Shown: one piece after another, positions 22,641 through 35,304 of the stretch
How positions within the stretch are numbered: position 1 is the first letter of the stretch
Layout of the letters: each line of letters starts with the position of its first letter
DNA from: Erythrocercus mccallii
Lineage: Eukaryota; Chordata; Aves; Passeriformes; Dicruridae
Assembly (NCBI GenBank): GCA_013397435.1
Contig: VZRG01000530.1
Coordinates: 58,395 to 122,394 of the forward strand
Reading direction: 5' to 3'
DNA length: 64,000 nucleotides
Notes under the pieces: generated by a model
Seen by the model: only the letters and a program-made list of their open reading frames with translations
The model's database searches: none
What the model was told of the DNA's origin: nothing
Position numbers and translations under genes: made by a program

Positions 22641-22914
22641 CGGTTGTGTCCAGATGTTCGGCTTCTCTGGCCCTGTGGCACACGGCGTGGACTTGGCAGA
22701 CTGGATTTCAAAGAAAAGGGAGTTGTTTATTTTTTAATGGGCAGAAAACGCTGGGTTAAAACGCACGGGCCGAGATTCCCCTGACAAGCAGCTGGTCAGG
22801 AACAGAACGCGCTGGAAACCCGTTCTGCACATTGGAAGGGCTCCACTGCCCCGGCCCAGTCTTTCGCCAAAGCAACAAATTGGAAAGATATTAAAGCAAG
22901 CAGGCAACATAACA

Positions 22915-23213
22915 CAAACCAAAAGGCCTCGAACTTTAATTTCCTCCCCCCCACTTCCGTATACAAAAAATATAAATATTAACACACTGAGCCTCTCCAT
23001 CCATCTTCTCCCCATCTCGTCCCGACCTCAGAGCACGCTTCTCCAAACACTCCTGGTTTTGCATCCCACACATACACGGTCCTGGCTGCGGTGTGAAAAG
23101 CCGAGGCAGGATCCACGGCTCTGCTTTCCCCAGGAGGGAGGTGCCGAGGCCAGCTGCCCGCTGCCGGGGGTGATGCCCTGCCCCAGCCGCATCCCGCCGG
23201 CCCCAGGCGCTCC
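22915..23213 (-). other. FERD3L: Putative FERD3L 3'UTR
   Basis: The sequence after the FERD3L stop codon. Candidate poly(A) hexamers on the minus strand are ATTAAA (22935-22940) and, further on, AATAAA (22726-22731). Choosing the first gives a 3'UTR of about 300 nt. The end point is not fixed by sequence alone. Confidence 0.45.
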
Positions 23214-23759
23214 CTAGCTCGCCTCCTGTCTGCTGCATCCGTCCAGGAGCTCAGTCATGAAGGAGATGTACACTATGGCCAGGCGCAAGGTCTCTATCCG
23301 AGAGAGCCTCTTTTCGTAGGCGAAGGTGGGCACCTTCTTCCTGAGCTGATCAAACGCCTCGTTGAGGTTGAACATCCTCTTCCTCTCCCGTATGTTGGCA
23401 GCCTGGCGCTGGGCGTAGGTGATGACTCGTTTTCTCCTAGGTCTGTCCAGGAGGGAAGCGCTGGGCACCCTTTCCTCTTCCTCTTCTTCTTCGTCTTCGG
23501 GATCTCCATTTCCAAAAGCAGCCAGGGGCAAACCCCGGGCCATCCCTTCCCGAAGCGACAGGACTCTGTCTCCGAAGGGAGGCCCGGCGGTGACCCCGGC
23601 CCCGGGGGCTCCCTGGGGATTGCCCAGGGAGAGATCGGCCACGAAATCCAGCACCGAGGTGCCCAGCAGGCCCTCCTGGCAGCGCACTTGAGGGGCTCTG
23701 CCGTGCAGCTCATCCAGTAGCCCCGGGCCTTGGTGGGCTGAGAAAAGGCTGGCTGACAT
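23214..23759 (-). CDS. FERD3L: Fer3-like bHLH transcription factor (NATO3/p48-related)
   Basis: FERD3L is a nuclear bHLH factor of the PTF1/Twist-related group, known in mammals for roles in floor plate and ventral-midbrain dopaminergic progenitors. The single-exon frame gives 181 aa. An N-terminal VLDFVADLSL motif (about 36-45) is a family hallmark. An acidic run of Glu/Asp lies at about 87-96, followed by the basic stretch RPRRKRVITYAQRQ (106-119). The bHLH covers about 116-168, with NIRERKR (Glu125 reads the E-box), helix 1 FNLNEAFDQLRKKVP and helix 2 LSRIETLRLAIVYISF. The tail after the bHLH is about a dozen residues, as in the family. The N-terminus before VLDFVADLSL is roughly 20 residues longer than I recall for mammals. 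The ATG at 23759 is used because it is the first in frame after the predicted TATA-directed start site. Synteny with TWIST1 on the same strand supports the name. Confidence 0.97.
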   Translation of the reverse strand: MSASLFSAHQGPGLLDELHGRAPQVRCQEGLLGTSVLDFVADLSLGNPQGAPGAGVTAGPPFGDRVLSLREGMARGLPLAAFGNGDPEDEEEEEEERVPSASLLDRPRRKRVITYAQRQAANIRERKRMFNLNEAFDQLRKKVPTFAYEKRLSRIETLRLAIVYISFMTELLDGCSRQEAS

Positions 23760-23785
23760 CTTACTTCAGAGAGGGCTTATTTTGG

Positions 23786-23850
23786 TCCCCCATCCCCAGT
23801 CCCAGCGACGTTAATATTTATAACCCCCCGGATAAAAGGATTAGCAGGAC
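23786..23850 (-). promoter_or_regulatory. FERD3L: FERD3L core promoter
   Basis: On the minus strand TATAAAT (23816-23822) lies 57 nt before the ATG, so the start site would be near 23786-23792 with a leader of about 30 nt. A TAATCC bicoid/OTX-type homeodomain site (23838-23843) lies 15 bases upstream of the TATA box. That would suit a midbrain-expressed gene, but OTX control is inferred. Confidence 0.6.
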
Positions 23851-24005
23851 TAGAAAGAACGGCTGCAAAACTTCTCGCCGTGATGCTGATGAGAGGAGAC
23901 AGGCAATCCCCTCGGGGACGCGTGGACGCTCCCGAGAGAGGAGTCCCCAGCGAGTCAATCCTGTCACAGCGATCAAGGACAGTTTCTTCTTGGTAAAACC
24001 CTTCG

Positions 24006-24015
24006 CTCTTACCTG
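24006..24015 (-). other. Candidate 5' splice site upstream of FERD3L, CAG|GTAAGAG
   Basis: A perfect donor consensus on the minus strand about 250 nt upstream of the FERD3L ATG. If used, an upstream non-coding first exon could join an acceptor before or near the coding start (for example TTTTGCAG, about 23863-23870). Known family members are intronless in the coding region. Confidence 0.3.
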
Positions 24016-24927
24016 CTGAGCACTTTTGTCTCTTCTTACACACCCGCAACCAAACGATTTTCAGCCTCCTTAAAGCCCCCAGCAGCAGAGCCGGGTATCC
24101 ACTGGGCTTGTTTTCCTGCTTTCTGTCGGGATCTCTGAACCCTGGGAGCCAGCCTGACAACTGATGTCAGGCAACTGCATGTATGCTTTTAATGATGTCC
24201 TGAAGAGCGGACCTGCGTGCAGAGGGTCGCCGGGGAATGTTTACCCTGTATCCCAGCGCAATGGGAACTGAATGACAGGACCTCCATTAGCCTAAGTAAG
24301 CATTGTAGGGGACCCGATATTGCATTCCCAGTAGTAACTGTTGGAATCGTCTCTCCATTTCCCCTAAATCCCCTTCAGAGTTCAAATGTCTTTCCAGTAA
24401 AAGGCTGCTTCGTAAAGCGCATTTCGGTTCAGGCAATCTCATAGCACTTGTTTTGAAACTCCTTCCTCCTGCCCGTGAGAGGACGATAAGCTGGTCCTGC
24501 TCAGGGCAGCAGTTACACTTCTGGTAGAGCCGTCCCGATCACCGGCAGAGCACCGAGGAATCAACTTGAGCACACGCACCGATAGTGCTGGATACGTGCC
24601 GAAAAACACCGTGAAATGCCCATAAACACACCCACACACACAGCCGACACCGCTGAATATCTTTCTTTGATCAAGGTTTCCTTGAGGACAGACGCTAGGG
24701 ATTGTTTTGCCTTTGTCTTGGGAGACTGGAAGAGGGGCTGTGTCTTCACCCTCCCGCACCTCAGACTCTCCCTAAATAAACAGCCCGGCCCCGGCAATCT
24801 CTAGCAGTGTCAGATACACTGAGGTCGAATCCAATCGATTTTCTTTGGCACACGGATTTGTACACACAACTCTTTCAGAGTGACTGCCCGTCACTCCTGA
24901 GCTGCCTTCTTAAAACCTAATCTTCTC

Positions 24928-24942
24928 CTTTGTCATGCATTG
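24928..24942 (+). promoter_or_regulatory. SOX-POU composite-like motif with nearby homeodomain site
   Basis: CTTTGTCATGCATTG closely matches the SOX2-POU composite consensus (CTTTGTCATGCAAAT class). A TAATTAG homeodomain core follows at 24964-24970. The cluster is about 1.2 kb upstream of FERD3L, in a non-coding stretch. Confidence 0.4.
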
Positions 24943-25029
24943 TTGTCACTCTCGCTTTGGGGCTAATTAGTCTCTAATTTCTAAGGGGATTTCAAAACCC
25001 ATGAGATCAAAGGAGGTGGGTGGATGGGG

Positions 25030-25430
25030 GCTGCCGAAGGATCCCCTCCTCGAAAATACTTCCTGTTTGCCGACAGGACCGCAAACATTTCCCGCCGCGT
25101 ACCAGGATTTGCCTGCGAACTACGCATCCCCTTTCCTGGGAAAGATGCAGTGGGGAAGCCGCTTTCCGTCCCCTCTTTCCCGGCGGACGGGCTGCGGAAG
25201 GTGCGCGGGAGCTCAGGTACGCTGGACAGCTCCGGAGAGGGGCGGCCGGGCCCCGCGGCCGCGGCAGCACCGCGGGTACCGGCGGGGGCACCGCCAGCAC
25301 CCCCCCTCCGGGCCGACAGCCAACCTCTGCCGCTCGTGCCGCGCCCTCGCCGCCGCCGCTGCTGCTGCGGGGAGGGATGGGCGGCACCGAGCTGCTGCCA
25401 CAGCATGCCTGAGGCTGGGTAAATAGGGAA
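25030..25430. promoter_or_regulatory. CpG island upstream of FERD3L
   Basis: GC-rich and CpG-dense, 1.3-1.7 kb upstream of the FERD3L start, with sharp AT-rich boundaries. Four open frames of 126-161 codons overlap here on both strands and are Pro/Ala/Gly/Arg-rich; none resembles a family. This is the last CpG island in the window. Confidence 0.7.
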
Positions 25431-28400
25431 GAGCACGGGCACTACCTTTATTCTCACTAGGGCCAAGAGGTTTCTTAGCGAGCAAGGAGAGACCCGCTCA
25501 GAGAGTTGCTTATTTGTAACTAATACGGCTCAGTAAAACACCAGGTGAATGAAGCGATGAGGCAAGGAAGAACTGGAAAACATCTGCTGAAAGAGGTGTT
25601 GTCTAGAGAGCATCCAAAAGTAAGTTGAAAAGCTGTAAATGATAAGTGTTATATAAAAACACTCGGTGGAAGACAGATCAGATGTATATTTATGATTGAC
25701 TCACAAAGGATCTATTATGACTCATTTGGGCTCCTTTTATTTGAGGTGACAAGTATTTCAAGACATGGACAGAACTCAAGATTGTCATGGAAATACAACT
25801 ACTTCAGATAGTGAAATAAAATAATGGAAAAATATTATCTTATCACCTCTATATCAAACTTCACATGATTTTACTGTCCTGTAGGAAACTGGTATTTAGT
25901 AGAGGACAGGCTTGCCCTTCCCCAAGGTAGCTTCAGAAAGAAGCTCTTGCTCACCTCTCTAGTTGCAGATTTTTTCTGGATACAAGCTACAAAGACAAAC
26001 AGAGCTGGAAGAGGTATATATTGCAAAAACGTAAAGGGACAAACTTTTTAAGCTAATAATGTATCACAAAGAAATATAACATAAACCATAAAATAAACGA
26101 TTAAATATTAATGCTTCTTAAAAGAAACAATAAAGGCAGAACTGCAACAGGAGTGGGAGGTCCTAGCAGAAAATGAAGACTTGTTACCAAGGTGAATCCT
26201 CTCATAAAGCAGAGGGGTTTTCTTGTACTTTGTATCCTTTTCTATTCCTCCTTATTTTTTTTCTAAAATATTGATTTTTCTCTGATATTAAATATTTTAG
26301 ATTATATAGAATAAACTCAGTGAACTCTTCTACCACTAATATGTGGCACTTTAAAAATTTGGTTAATTGTGTCATTTTGGGGAAAGTATAGAGCTGAGGC
26401 AATGGATATTTGTTAATATCCAGTGCTGCAAGACACAGATTTTCAGCGTCTAGACAGAGCAAGAATGTCATAGAAGCAGAATAAATGCTCACAAGAGGTA
26501 GCTTTATAACTCCAAAATAGTCTCAGACCAGATTAGTGATCCAAAGTGTGTTCTAGATTTGTTTTAAATATGAATGTTGTTTGCTTTATGACTCCTACCT
26601 TCCTTCACCCCTCTCTTATCTTATCTTTTTATTTCACTTGTTTATCAGTTAAAAATTTGCTCACAAGGTGCTTAGAGTTGCTAGGAACTGATGGCTAAAA
26701 TTTCAAACCACTGTGCAGCTATTTCCAAAATTATTCGTCAGAAATATCTATAAAATTATTCTTGATGCTCATGTAGGGTTTGTGTTTAAAACTCGAACCA
26801 CAACAACTTTTCTGATTTATTAGCCCTATCAGAAAAGTATATATATCCTTTTCTGCCCAGCCCTTTTATCATCTCATGTGCTGTGTGCCTGTGCTAATAA
26901 TTGTCCACAGTATCACACAGGAAAATACAGCCACTCTGATAATTTGGAATTATTAATTGAGATGCTATAGATTTTAACAGTGACCTGTACTTTACTGGAA
27001 AGTTCACTGGAAGTCAGTGGTGACCTTGAGATGGAGAAATATGTAGGTACTCTCCATCAGATATGACTCATTAAACAAGGACCTGAAAGGTAGTGTCTGC
27101 TTTAGAGAGCACAAAAAGTTAGATATGCAACTGAAAAAAATGTCTACACTTTTCCTGTAGAATGGAAAAAATCTTCTCTCCTTTAACTGATCCATTATTA
27201 GTTTGACAGTTGCTGCCATTTTCAAACTCTGGCCTGAATAACAGAAACAGATGGGGCATGTGGGACACTAATGTAATCTCTTTCAAGTTATTCACATTGC
27301 AGCTGTCTGATCTTCTTGTTAAACTTAAAATTATAGTAATGTCTCAGACCTTACTATCTCAAAATACAGGGCAGTTCCTGTCCTGTTGGACTCACAGTTT
27401 GCATTCCTGACAGGCCAGACAGGATCAGTACAGAATATATGTGTGGAGATGGGGCCAGCTCACAAGGGAATAGAGAGAGTTTGGACAATACCTCATCCTG
27501 ACCCTTGCTCAGTCAGTGGTAAAGAGGAAGGCACTATGGACATCACTCTTGAATTAATACAAAAATGGAATATTTAAGCAAAGGTAGTTGAATACTGGCT
27601 ATTTTGATGCTAGAACAATGCCATAGTATTCAAATGAAAGCACAGCAAATGTGATTAAATGTGATATCACCGGAAGAGTCAAGGAGTCCTCAAATGTCTC
27701 AAAGCATTATGAGGTTAAATAGGCAGTGAACACTTGACTGTGATAGAGTTTATGTTCGAAGATTTTAGGTCTGAGTGAAGCTGAGAGAGGCCTAACAAAA
27801 TGTATAAAATTATTTAAATAGTCAGTACTTTTTTGAGTGCCTTGCAACAAAACCAGAAAGGAGGAGGCTGATGAAATCAAGGTCAAAGCTAATACAGACC
27901 AGAGGAACCAGTGCTTTCCTGACTGAAACTGCTGGGAAAGCCTTTGGTACACTAGAGATGGGTGAAGTGTATGGCGGTGAGGACCAAGTTACCTCAGCCT
28001 GACTTCCCCAGGTCTCATTTTCAGAAAGAACTGGTTGACTCCATCAGTTAAGGAAAATAATATGTATACTAGAAATGGGCTCATTATCTAACTGCTGGAT
28101 CTTATCCAAGCATCAAGTTATCATGGAGACCCTCTGATTCCTGCAGAAATAGGAGCACCTGTAGTAGTGAACATTGTGGTCCACTTCAAGTCTGTCTCTC
28201 CTGATGGACTGTGAGACACTTGGAGATACCAGCTTCAGTTCTGTAGGATAAGCCTTAGCTCTAGAATTGACAATGTATGAGTAAAGACTAAAAAAATCCC
28301 ATAACATATATATCTAGAGTATGTAGGCAAACACAGCTGGGTGTGTTTGGTGCAGTGACTAGTGACTGAGTCTGTAAGAACTCTCTGCAATTTTTTTTTC

Positions 28401-30529
28401 TAAATATAGAGAGTTTAAGAGTTAACTTTATTCCTTAGGTTGATGATATATGTGCTAAATCTCTGCTCACAAAGCAGGTGAAGTCCAGCTTACTAGTTCA
28501 GCAGAGGGATTAGTTCTGTTCTGAATACAAGAATATATCCAGTGAGCCAAAACTTTACAATCTGATCCTATCAGTAATTTCAGGCACTGATCCTACTTGC
28601 ATCTGACTGTATTAATGCATTCCTGTGTCATAACCTGCCATTAACAGGACTCCAATTTGAATACAAGCACCTACTTACAAAGATCAAGTTTCACAACTTG
28701 GCTCTCTCAGACAAAAATGTGTCATCCAGTAACATCATTATTCCCTGACACAGGAAATCATTAGGAAAAATCAATATTTCAAGAAAAACTTAATAAAACT
28801 AGGTATGTTCTGCCAGTAGAGTGCGGTTCATTTTTATTTACAGTGGTATTACACACCACTTGAAGAGATTAAAGAAGCAACTGTTGATATTTCCCCATAC
28901 AGGACCACATGATGAAGAAAAAATTGGAAACTCTATCTTGGGTAATCATAGACAAATGAAATGAACAGCTATGGTTAGGGTGGGATGGGATTCATCATGC
29001 TTGCAAAGTTTATGAATGATAATTTTTTCCTTAATCATAACCTTAGGGGTGGGAAGGATTGAGGACAGGACATGCATTAACACTGGAATGTCATACTTAA
29101 CTTTGAATTTCCTGGCTTTTTGTCAGCATGCATGGAAAAGTGTAATGTTATTCAAACATAGCTTCTTTATCTTGATTTTCTTATAAAAATATTTTTTGTT
29201 GAAATGGAATGCAATAAAATATGTATTCTTTACCTAGAACTCTACTTTTTTTCAAAATCTTTGTTACAATTATTTAGTTTTATTGTTTTATAATTATGTA
29301 CTAGTGGCATTAATTAATGCTTTTTTTCTCTTCCACTTCTTACAATTTGTAAAATTCAGGAAAATGTCAGTCTGAAAGCTATTTTTATGTGAAGATTTTG
29401 TTTATATATCAACAGAATAAATGTGTTTTTGATGGGGGACCAAGATTCATCCTTTCCCTTTATTTTGTATTTTTTCTGGAACTTACAGTTTTTTATAGTT
29501 CACAGATGTATCTCCTGCAACTAGCAAGGGTACTGAATTGAAAGTCATCTCCAAAAAACAGGTCTCCTTTGCCAAGCTTCTCAACCATCCATTGCCTTGC
29601 TAGCTTCTGGCTATTGTATTCTCCTAAGGGTATGTAATTTCGTTTCTTCATAGTCCCTCTTAACAGCTCTTAGCAGCTTCTGTCTTTGTGTGTATTTATA
29701 ACAATAGTCTACAATTGCAGTATCACATAGTATCTTTCCAACTGAATTTCATTTTCTTTTCCATTCAATACATTGGAAGCAGCTTATATAATGAATAGTG
29801 TTTGGTTATTTTTGCTTAGTCATTCACCTTTTTTTTTTTTCCTGTGGTAAATAAGTCATGATTAAATATAAGATTTCAAATCTCTCTTTTAAAAACATTT
29901 CTCATGCTTTAGCAGCTGCCATATCAATATGCTTGGTGGATGTGGATTGAGTAAGCATTGTTTCTCTTTACAAATGGAATGCAGGAACAGAACAAATGTC
30001 AAACAGAAATAGAAGAATTATGGCAAATAGAACAATAAGGTAAATGGGAATTGAGATCTCCAATTTGATTTATCTAGAATTTAGCTTATTGGACCTTTTG
30101 TGCTATAGAGACTTTTAACCTTAGGAAGATCCCATTAAAGTATTCAGCTGTGAGCACTTGGCCCCTCCATGGATGGTATATGATTTCTATAATAATATGT
30201 AATATATGTTCATCAAATGATTTATTAATATACATCTGGAACATGCTTTTATTAACAACATGGAGTAAGCTTTGATTGCTTACTAACCTAAAAGATGTGA
30301 TTCCGCAAGTGTAATTTTAAAAATACATACCAATGTTACTGCTATTTGCCACATTTTCTTAAAGTGAACTGATTCACAGATTTTTCTTTTAATTAAAATT
30401 TCCATCCTGTGTTCCATCACATTATTCCCATGTGTCAGTGGCAGGGATGAAATCTTTAGATCCATTGTGCTGCTTACTGCCTTCAAAACTATGCAGCCAA
30501 ATCTTCTCCTCCCTCTGCCATCAGGATCT
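25431..30529. other. Gene desert, first part
   Basis: AT-rich non-coding sequence. Two AP-1-like TGACTCA sites spaced 21 bp apart lie at 25697-25703 and 25718-25724. No exon, RNA gene or clear transposon was recognised. Confidence 0.55.
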
Positions 30530-30975
30530 GGGGGATGGTAAAACATTTTGCCAGAAGGTTTCACTTGCTGGCACCTTCATCCATAAACTCCTGCTGGGTC
30601 GGCCTGATCCCCCTTGTTGTCCTGTACATGCTATGCAATGGCACTCAAGATGATCTGCTCTATGGCCTTTCCCAGGTCAGACTGACAGGCCTGTACTTCC
30701 CTATATCCTTCTTCTGACCCTTCTTGTAGCTGGTCCTCACATCTGATGACCTCCAGTCACCTGGGACCTCCCTGGTGAGCCAGGACTGCTGGTGAATGAT
30801 GAAAAGTGGCACAGTGAGCATTTCTGCCAGCTTTCTTGGTACCCTTGGGTGAATCCCAGCCAGCCCCACAGACCTATGTGTGTCTAAGTGATGTAGCAGG
30901 TTGCTGACCATTTCCCCTTGGATTATGGGGTCTTCATTCTGCTCCTTATCCCTGTCCACCCCATGGCTACCTGGA
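30530..30975 (-). mobile_element. CR1 LINE fragment (reverse-transcriptase region of ORF2), inactive
   Basis: The minus-strand translation shows the CR1 ORF2 segment leading into the reverse transcriptase: an LLHHLDTHRSVG stretch, then GIHPRV, a QQSWLT...VPGDWR block and YKKGQK...YRPVSLT. After YRPVSLT the frame is shifted, and the next recognisable segment (about 30570-30640) corresponds to the GQQGDQAD-like part before the following RT block. Both ends are missing, including the 3' tail. It is a decayed retrotransposon copy, typical of bird genomes, and not a functional gene. Confidence 0.92.
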
Positions 30976-33900
30976 GCTTGGCCTGGCTAACTGGCCTTAC
31001 TATTGAAAATTGAGAAAAAGAGGCTGGTTACCTTACTTTCCATGCGGAACGTGGTTCAGTCTTACTTTCCTGGGCTTCAGTTTTCTCACCTCTTGAGGTT
31101 CATTGGTCTTTTTCCCAACCCCCCCTTCTCCCTGCTCTATTTGCCCTTTGTCTCTCTATCTAATCCTAGAGTCCATTTTCACTTGCTGTTGGGGCTATCC
31201 AGTCCCAGGCACTGGTCTGGCACAACACTCAGAGCTGCATTAATTTACCATTCTCAAGCATGAGCATTAAGAAATTTGGCAACAATAGAAAGGTATAAGC
31301 AATCTAGAATATTTGAGGCTGTATAACTTGTATATAGTAGATATAGTAGAGTAGGTCTTAAATTAGGTATTTGAAAGTGTAGTTCTATGAAAAATATATG
31401 CATTTTCCGGTATTTCGAAGGATGAGGAAATAAGTTCATTTCCCAGTTCTTTGTTTACATATGATAATTTTGACTGGATTACAGAATAAAAGGGATCATC
31501 AATGTCAGTGTAATTGAGTTGCACAATCATGTTGTTATTAGTAATAAAAATATTAACAGCAATACTAAAGTTACTTAAATGAACATTGATTATATATATT
31601 ACTTTTATAAATTTAACATTAGAAGGTAAAGAAGCCCAAAGCCATTTTCTTAATCATATGTTTTTTAACCCATTTGTTTGATTTTTGTGTATGTGTGTAG
31701 GGAAATAAACTAACCTAAACATTTTTATAGTACCTTTCATGCTCAACTCACAGTAAAAACTTTGCCAGTCTACTACATCTCTAATAATCCTTGCCATAGA
31801 ATACATTAATTTGTCTAATTTTTCCTTTTAATATTTTTCATAAGTAAGAGATAAATGTTTTCAATGTTCATGAAACTGAATGTTCTTTAAAAAATTGGTG
31901 AAAGCTGTTTCTCACTACCAACTGAAATGAGAGTATCTACCATTTTTATAGAAAAATCTTGGGCAAGGTAAGCATTCCACTACTTCAAAATCTTGTGTAA
32001 GTTTGTCTTTTCCAATTATATGATTCACTACATTCTGGAGAATTCACATATATTGAATATTATTTGAGCTGCCTTTGTTTATTCTCATGAGAACAGAATA
32101 ATATCTCATTTTCAGGAACGTGGTCAGGCTATTCATTGAAAAAATAAATTTGCATGAAGTTGTGATATAGACACATTGACACATAGATGCTAATGTCTAC
32201 AAAACAATTTTATTTGTTTTGGGTGAAAGTAAAATAACATATTAATCTTTTGAGGTTATTAGAAATACAAAATGAGTCAAGGTACCGGATTTTTTTGAAC
32301 AGCTACACTAAAGCTATATCTCCTCCTCCCTATATGTGGGTCATTGCATCACTTTTTATCCTTCTTCCTATTTTCTATTTTAGGTCCTGACAAAAGTGAA
32401 ATATTGGTATAGTACAGAGTTTGGTGCTTATCAGTAGTTATAAAGCAATAATCATCATGAATGAGTAAAAGGTTTTTGGAACTAAATAAGGAGCAGTGGG
32501 TGTGTTAATACCTGGGAAAGTTCTACCCTGGCCCTGAGGATCAAGGAACATCAGCCATGACTTTTGTGGAGGTGAAGTGTTTCTCCCACTCCCTCCTCAA
32601 CATGAAGAGGAAGGGGAGACTTTCCTCTGTTATGCCTTCTGATTTATGACAAACTGCACCAGTAGGTTGGAGATTTAGTGGGAGGATAGAGCTAGTTCTG
32701 GCAAGGCTACCACACAGAGATGAAGCCCAAAGATCTTGCCATTGAAAATATTTTTAATTTTTCAAATTCCAAATTCTGTCCAATGAAGGGAAAATATGAC
32801 ACAGGGAGTCTGAACCTAAGAGCCATAGCAACTGTTGTAGCACTACTCATGGACACTGTGATCTGAGGGCACAGTAGCAAATAAAACCATATATAAATAG
32901 TAAATTTTGAAGGAAAAGAGTAAATAAAAAACCTGTGTCCAAGTGTATGTTAGAAGCTAGTGAATAAGGAATGAGAACTCATAGTCCAGCTATCCTATAA
33001 ACTCACTTATAAAAAGCAGTTTCTCCATGTCCTGTTCCAAGTCATCTTTGCCTCAGATTTGGCCAACTTCACAGAATTACTGAATAATGAAATCTCATTC
33101 CCTGTTAGGGATTTCCCCCAGGCTAACAATGGGGAACAGCAGAGTCAATTTATTTGCACAAAGGATATTGTGAGTCATGGACAATTCCATCCTTTTATTT
33201 AAAACATCCCCAGACCACAAGTGCAATTATGTAAATACATAAAGAAGGACCTGCAGATATTTACTGCTGACCACATAAATACAGGGTCCTGGCTATGACA
33301 TGTTTTGCTAACACCAGAGTGAGTTGTAGAAAGTAATATTATTCTGTTATGCTATCTTTTCATATTTGCAATCATTGGTAGAAAGGGTCTAAATTGCAAG
33401 TATAGGCATGTAAATACCACACCAGCAAAGTGTGTAAGTATATCACCTTGTGAAAGGATAAACTGAAGAGAAATAGGGTTGATTATTTGCATTGGGTTAC
33501 CAAAATACGTTAGTTGCACAGCTAAAACCAAACCCACTGTCTCTGGTCTACTAGCTTAATTCTTTAATTGGTAGGTAATCCTGGGTCATAAAGTCAGGGA
33601 AAATCAGATCATTTGCTTTTGCTTTCAAAGCTAAATCTCTCTGGGATTATCTCATTTGTGAGACCAGATCCAGAGAAAATAAGTTAGGAATGGAACAATC
33701 CATTTTATCTTTAGTTCCAGACAGACTGAATAATTAAGCAAATCTATTTTCTTTCCTATTTTGACAAGTAAAAAAGAATATATAATCTCATTAAATTTAG
33801 CTCAGGTAGAAAATCAGCTTTGTGAATTAAAAACTTGATATACCTTAGTACACAGTAGTCAGTCAGAAGGAGTGTCCTAGGATGTTGAAGATTAGTTGTG

Positions 33901-35300
33901 GTGGTTTTGGTTTAGTCTTTATTGCTATGAGAGATTTTTTCCAGGATTTCTTGACTCATTCCTCTAAGCCTGTGTTGAAAGGAACTTTCTTAATGCATTC
34001 TGAAGCAATCACATAATTTGTTCTTTTTTTTTTATTTACTATTTAATAAAACAGTTAATTTCTTCAGAATATTTTAAACCACGTGTTTTAACTGCATTGT
34101 GTATTTTTGAAAGAGTTAACACTATTAGATTTATTAGTCAAAGACAAACATAGAAACAACGATTTAAAGAAGTTGGGAGTGCAGGGTGTTCTAGCTAATA
34201 GACTTTTAATGTTCAGAATCATTATCTTATGAAAAATTAAACTAAAATTAGTCATTGGAATAAACCAACTGCAGACCTAGGTAACAGTATAAAGTCCCTA
34301 ACAGACATACTTAACCTGGTGCTCTTTTTAGTGACAATGGGTTCAGCAAAATTTCCCACTGGCCATATGCACGTGTGTTAGAACTGCTACAAAATAATTC
34401 TCAGAGGTGTGAAAAAGAAGAAATTTGCAATACCATTCTGCAGCTACAATCACAGGTGCTGTTTCCAGTCAATGAAAGAACTTATTGCTATGAAGCTGTG
34501 AAGGTGGTCTTGATGACCACATAAAATTATTGGAAAAATAAGAGCTTAAAAGAGGCAAAAAGTCAAGGGTTTAAAAAGAAACTTTTTAAAAAATTTTTTT
34601 TTCTTTTCCCAGCTGAGAGAAATTCCCAAACACTGACTGAGAAAACAAGACTCAGCGATTGAGTGGGTCCTTTTTGGAACCTTGACTTTTCATATTTTAT
34701 CTGCCACTGTTTCCCATTTTACTTTTCATGTTTCCTGAGCAAAGTGCTTACAGAAAATCACCAAGAGGACATAGAAGCCAATTTTGTTATCAGCCTATCC
34801 TTTCTCATTTCAGCTTCACAAGTCAGAAAGTGATGATTGGAACATCAGGAACCAGGGCAGCCTAATGCAGCCACTTGACTGGTCTAAGACCTCTTACTAG
34901 TTTTTCTTTTGGCTAAATGAGAATCTTTCTGATTAATTGAAATGCAACAAAAGCGTGCAAGAACTGGAAAGAAAACAAATGAAAAAGCACAACAGTAGTA
35001 ACTAATTTCTTTGGTATTTAGAGACAATGTGCAGACCAATACCTAGTCTGAGCTAAAAGTAGACAGGAACATAAAAGGTGATGGAACAAGACTCTGAAGT
35101 TAGTTGCAAAGTAAAGTTAGGGAAAACTAAAAGTTTTTTGAGGTAGACAGAAGAAGTTGAAATAGACTTTGCGGGTTTTGTCTTGGTTTTCACAGGCATT
35201 GCCTGATCTCACTTCTCTGCTTTGAACAATGTAATTTGGTGAAGAGATGGAAACCAAATAATGCAGTGGAAACAGTGTAAGTATTACTAACAGAAATTTA
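30976..35300. other. Gene desert, second part
   Basis: AT-rich sequence with no supported gene. No other CR1 piece was clearly recognised between the two ORF2 fragments. Confidence 0.5.
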
Positions 35301-35304
35301 AAGA

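Noticed and set aside
22147..22737. A 196-codon plus-strand frame and a 159-codon minus-strand frame
   Set aside because: CpG-island and TG-repeat composition produces both; neither resembles a protein family.
24981..25485. Several frames of 90-161 codons upstream of FERD3L
   Set aside because: All overlap one another in a CpG island and are compositionally biased.
30660..30959. A 99-codon frame as a host gene
   Set aside because: It is a fragment of CR1 ORF2 with both ends missing and a frameshift.
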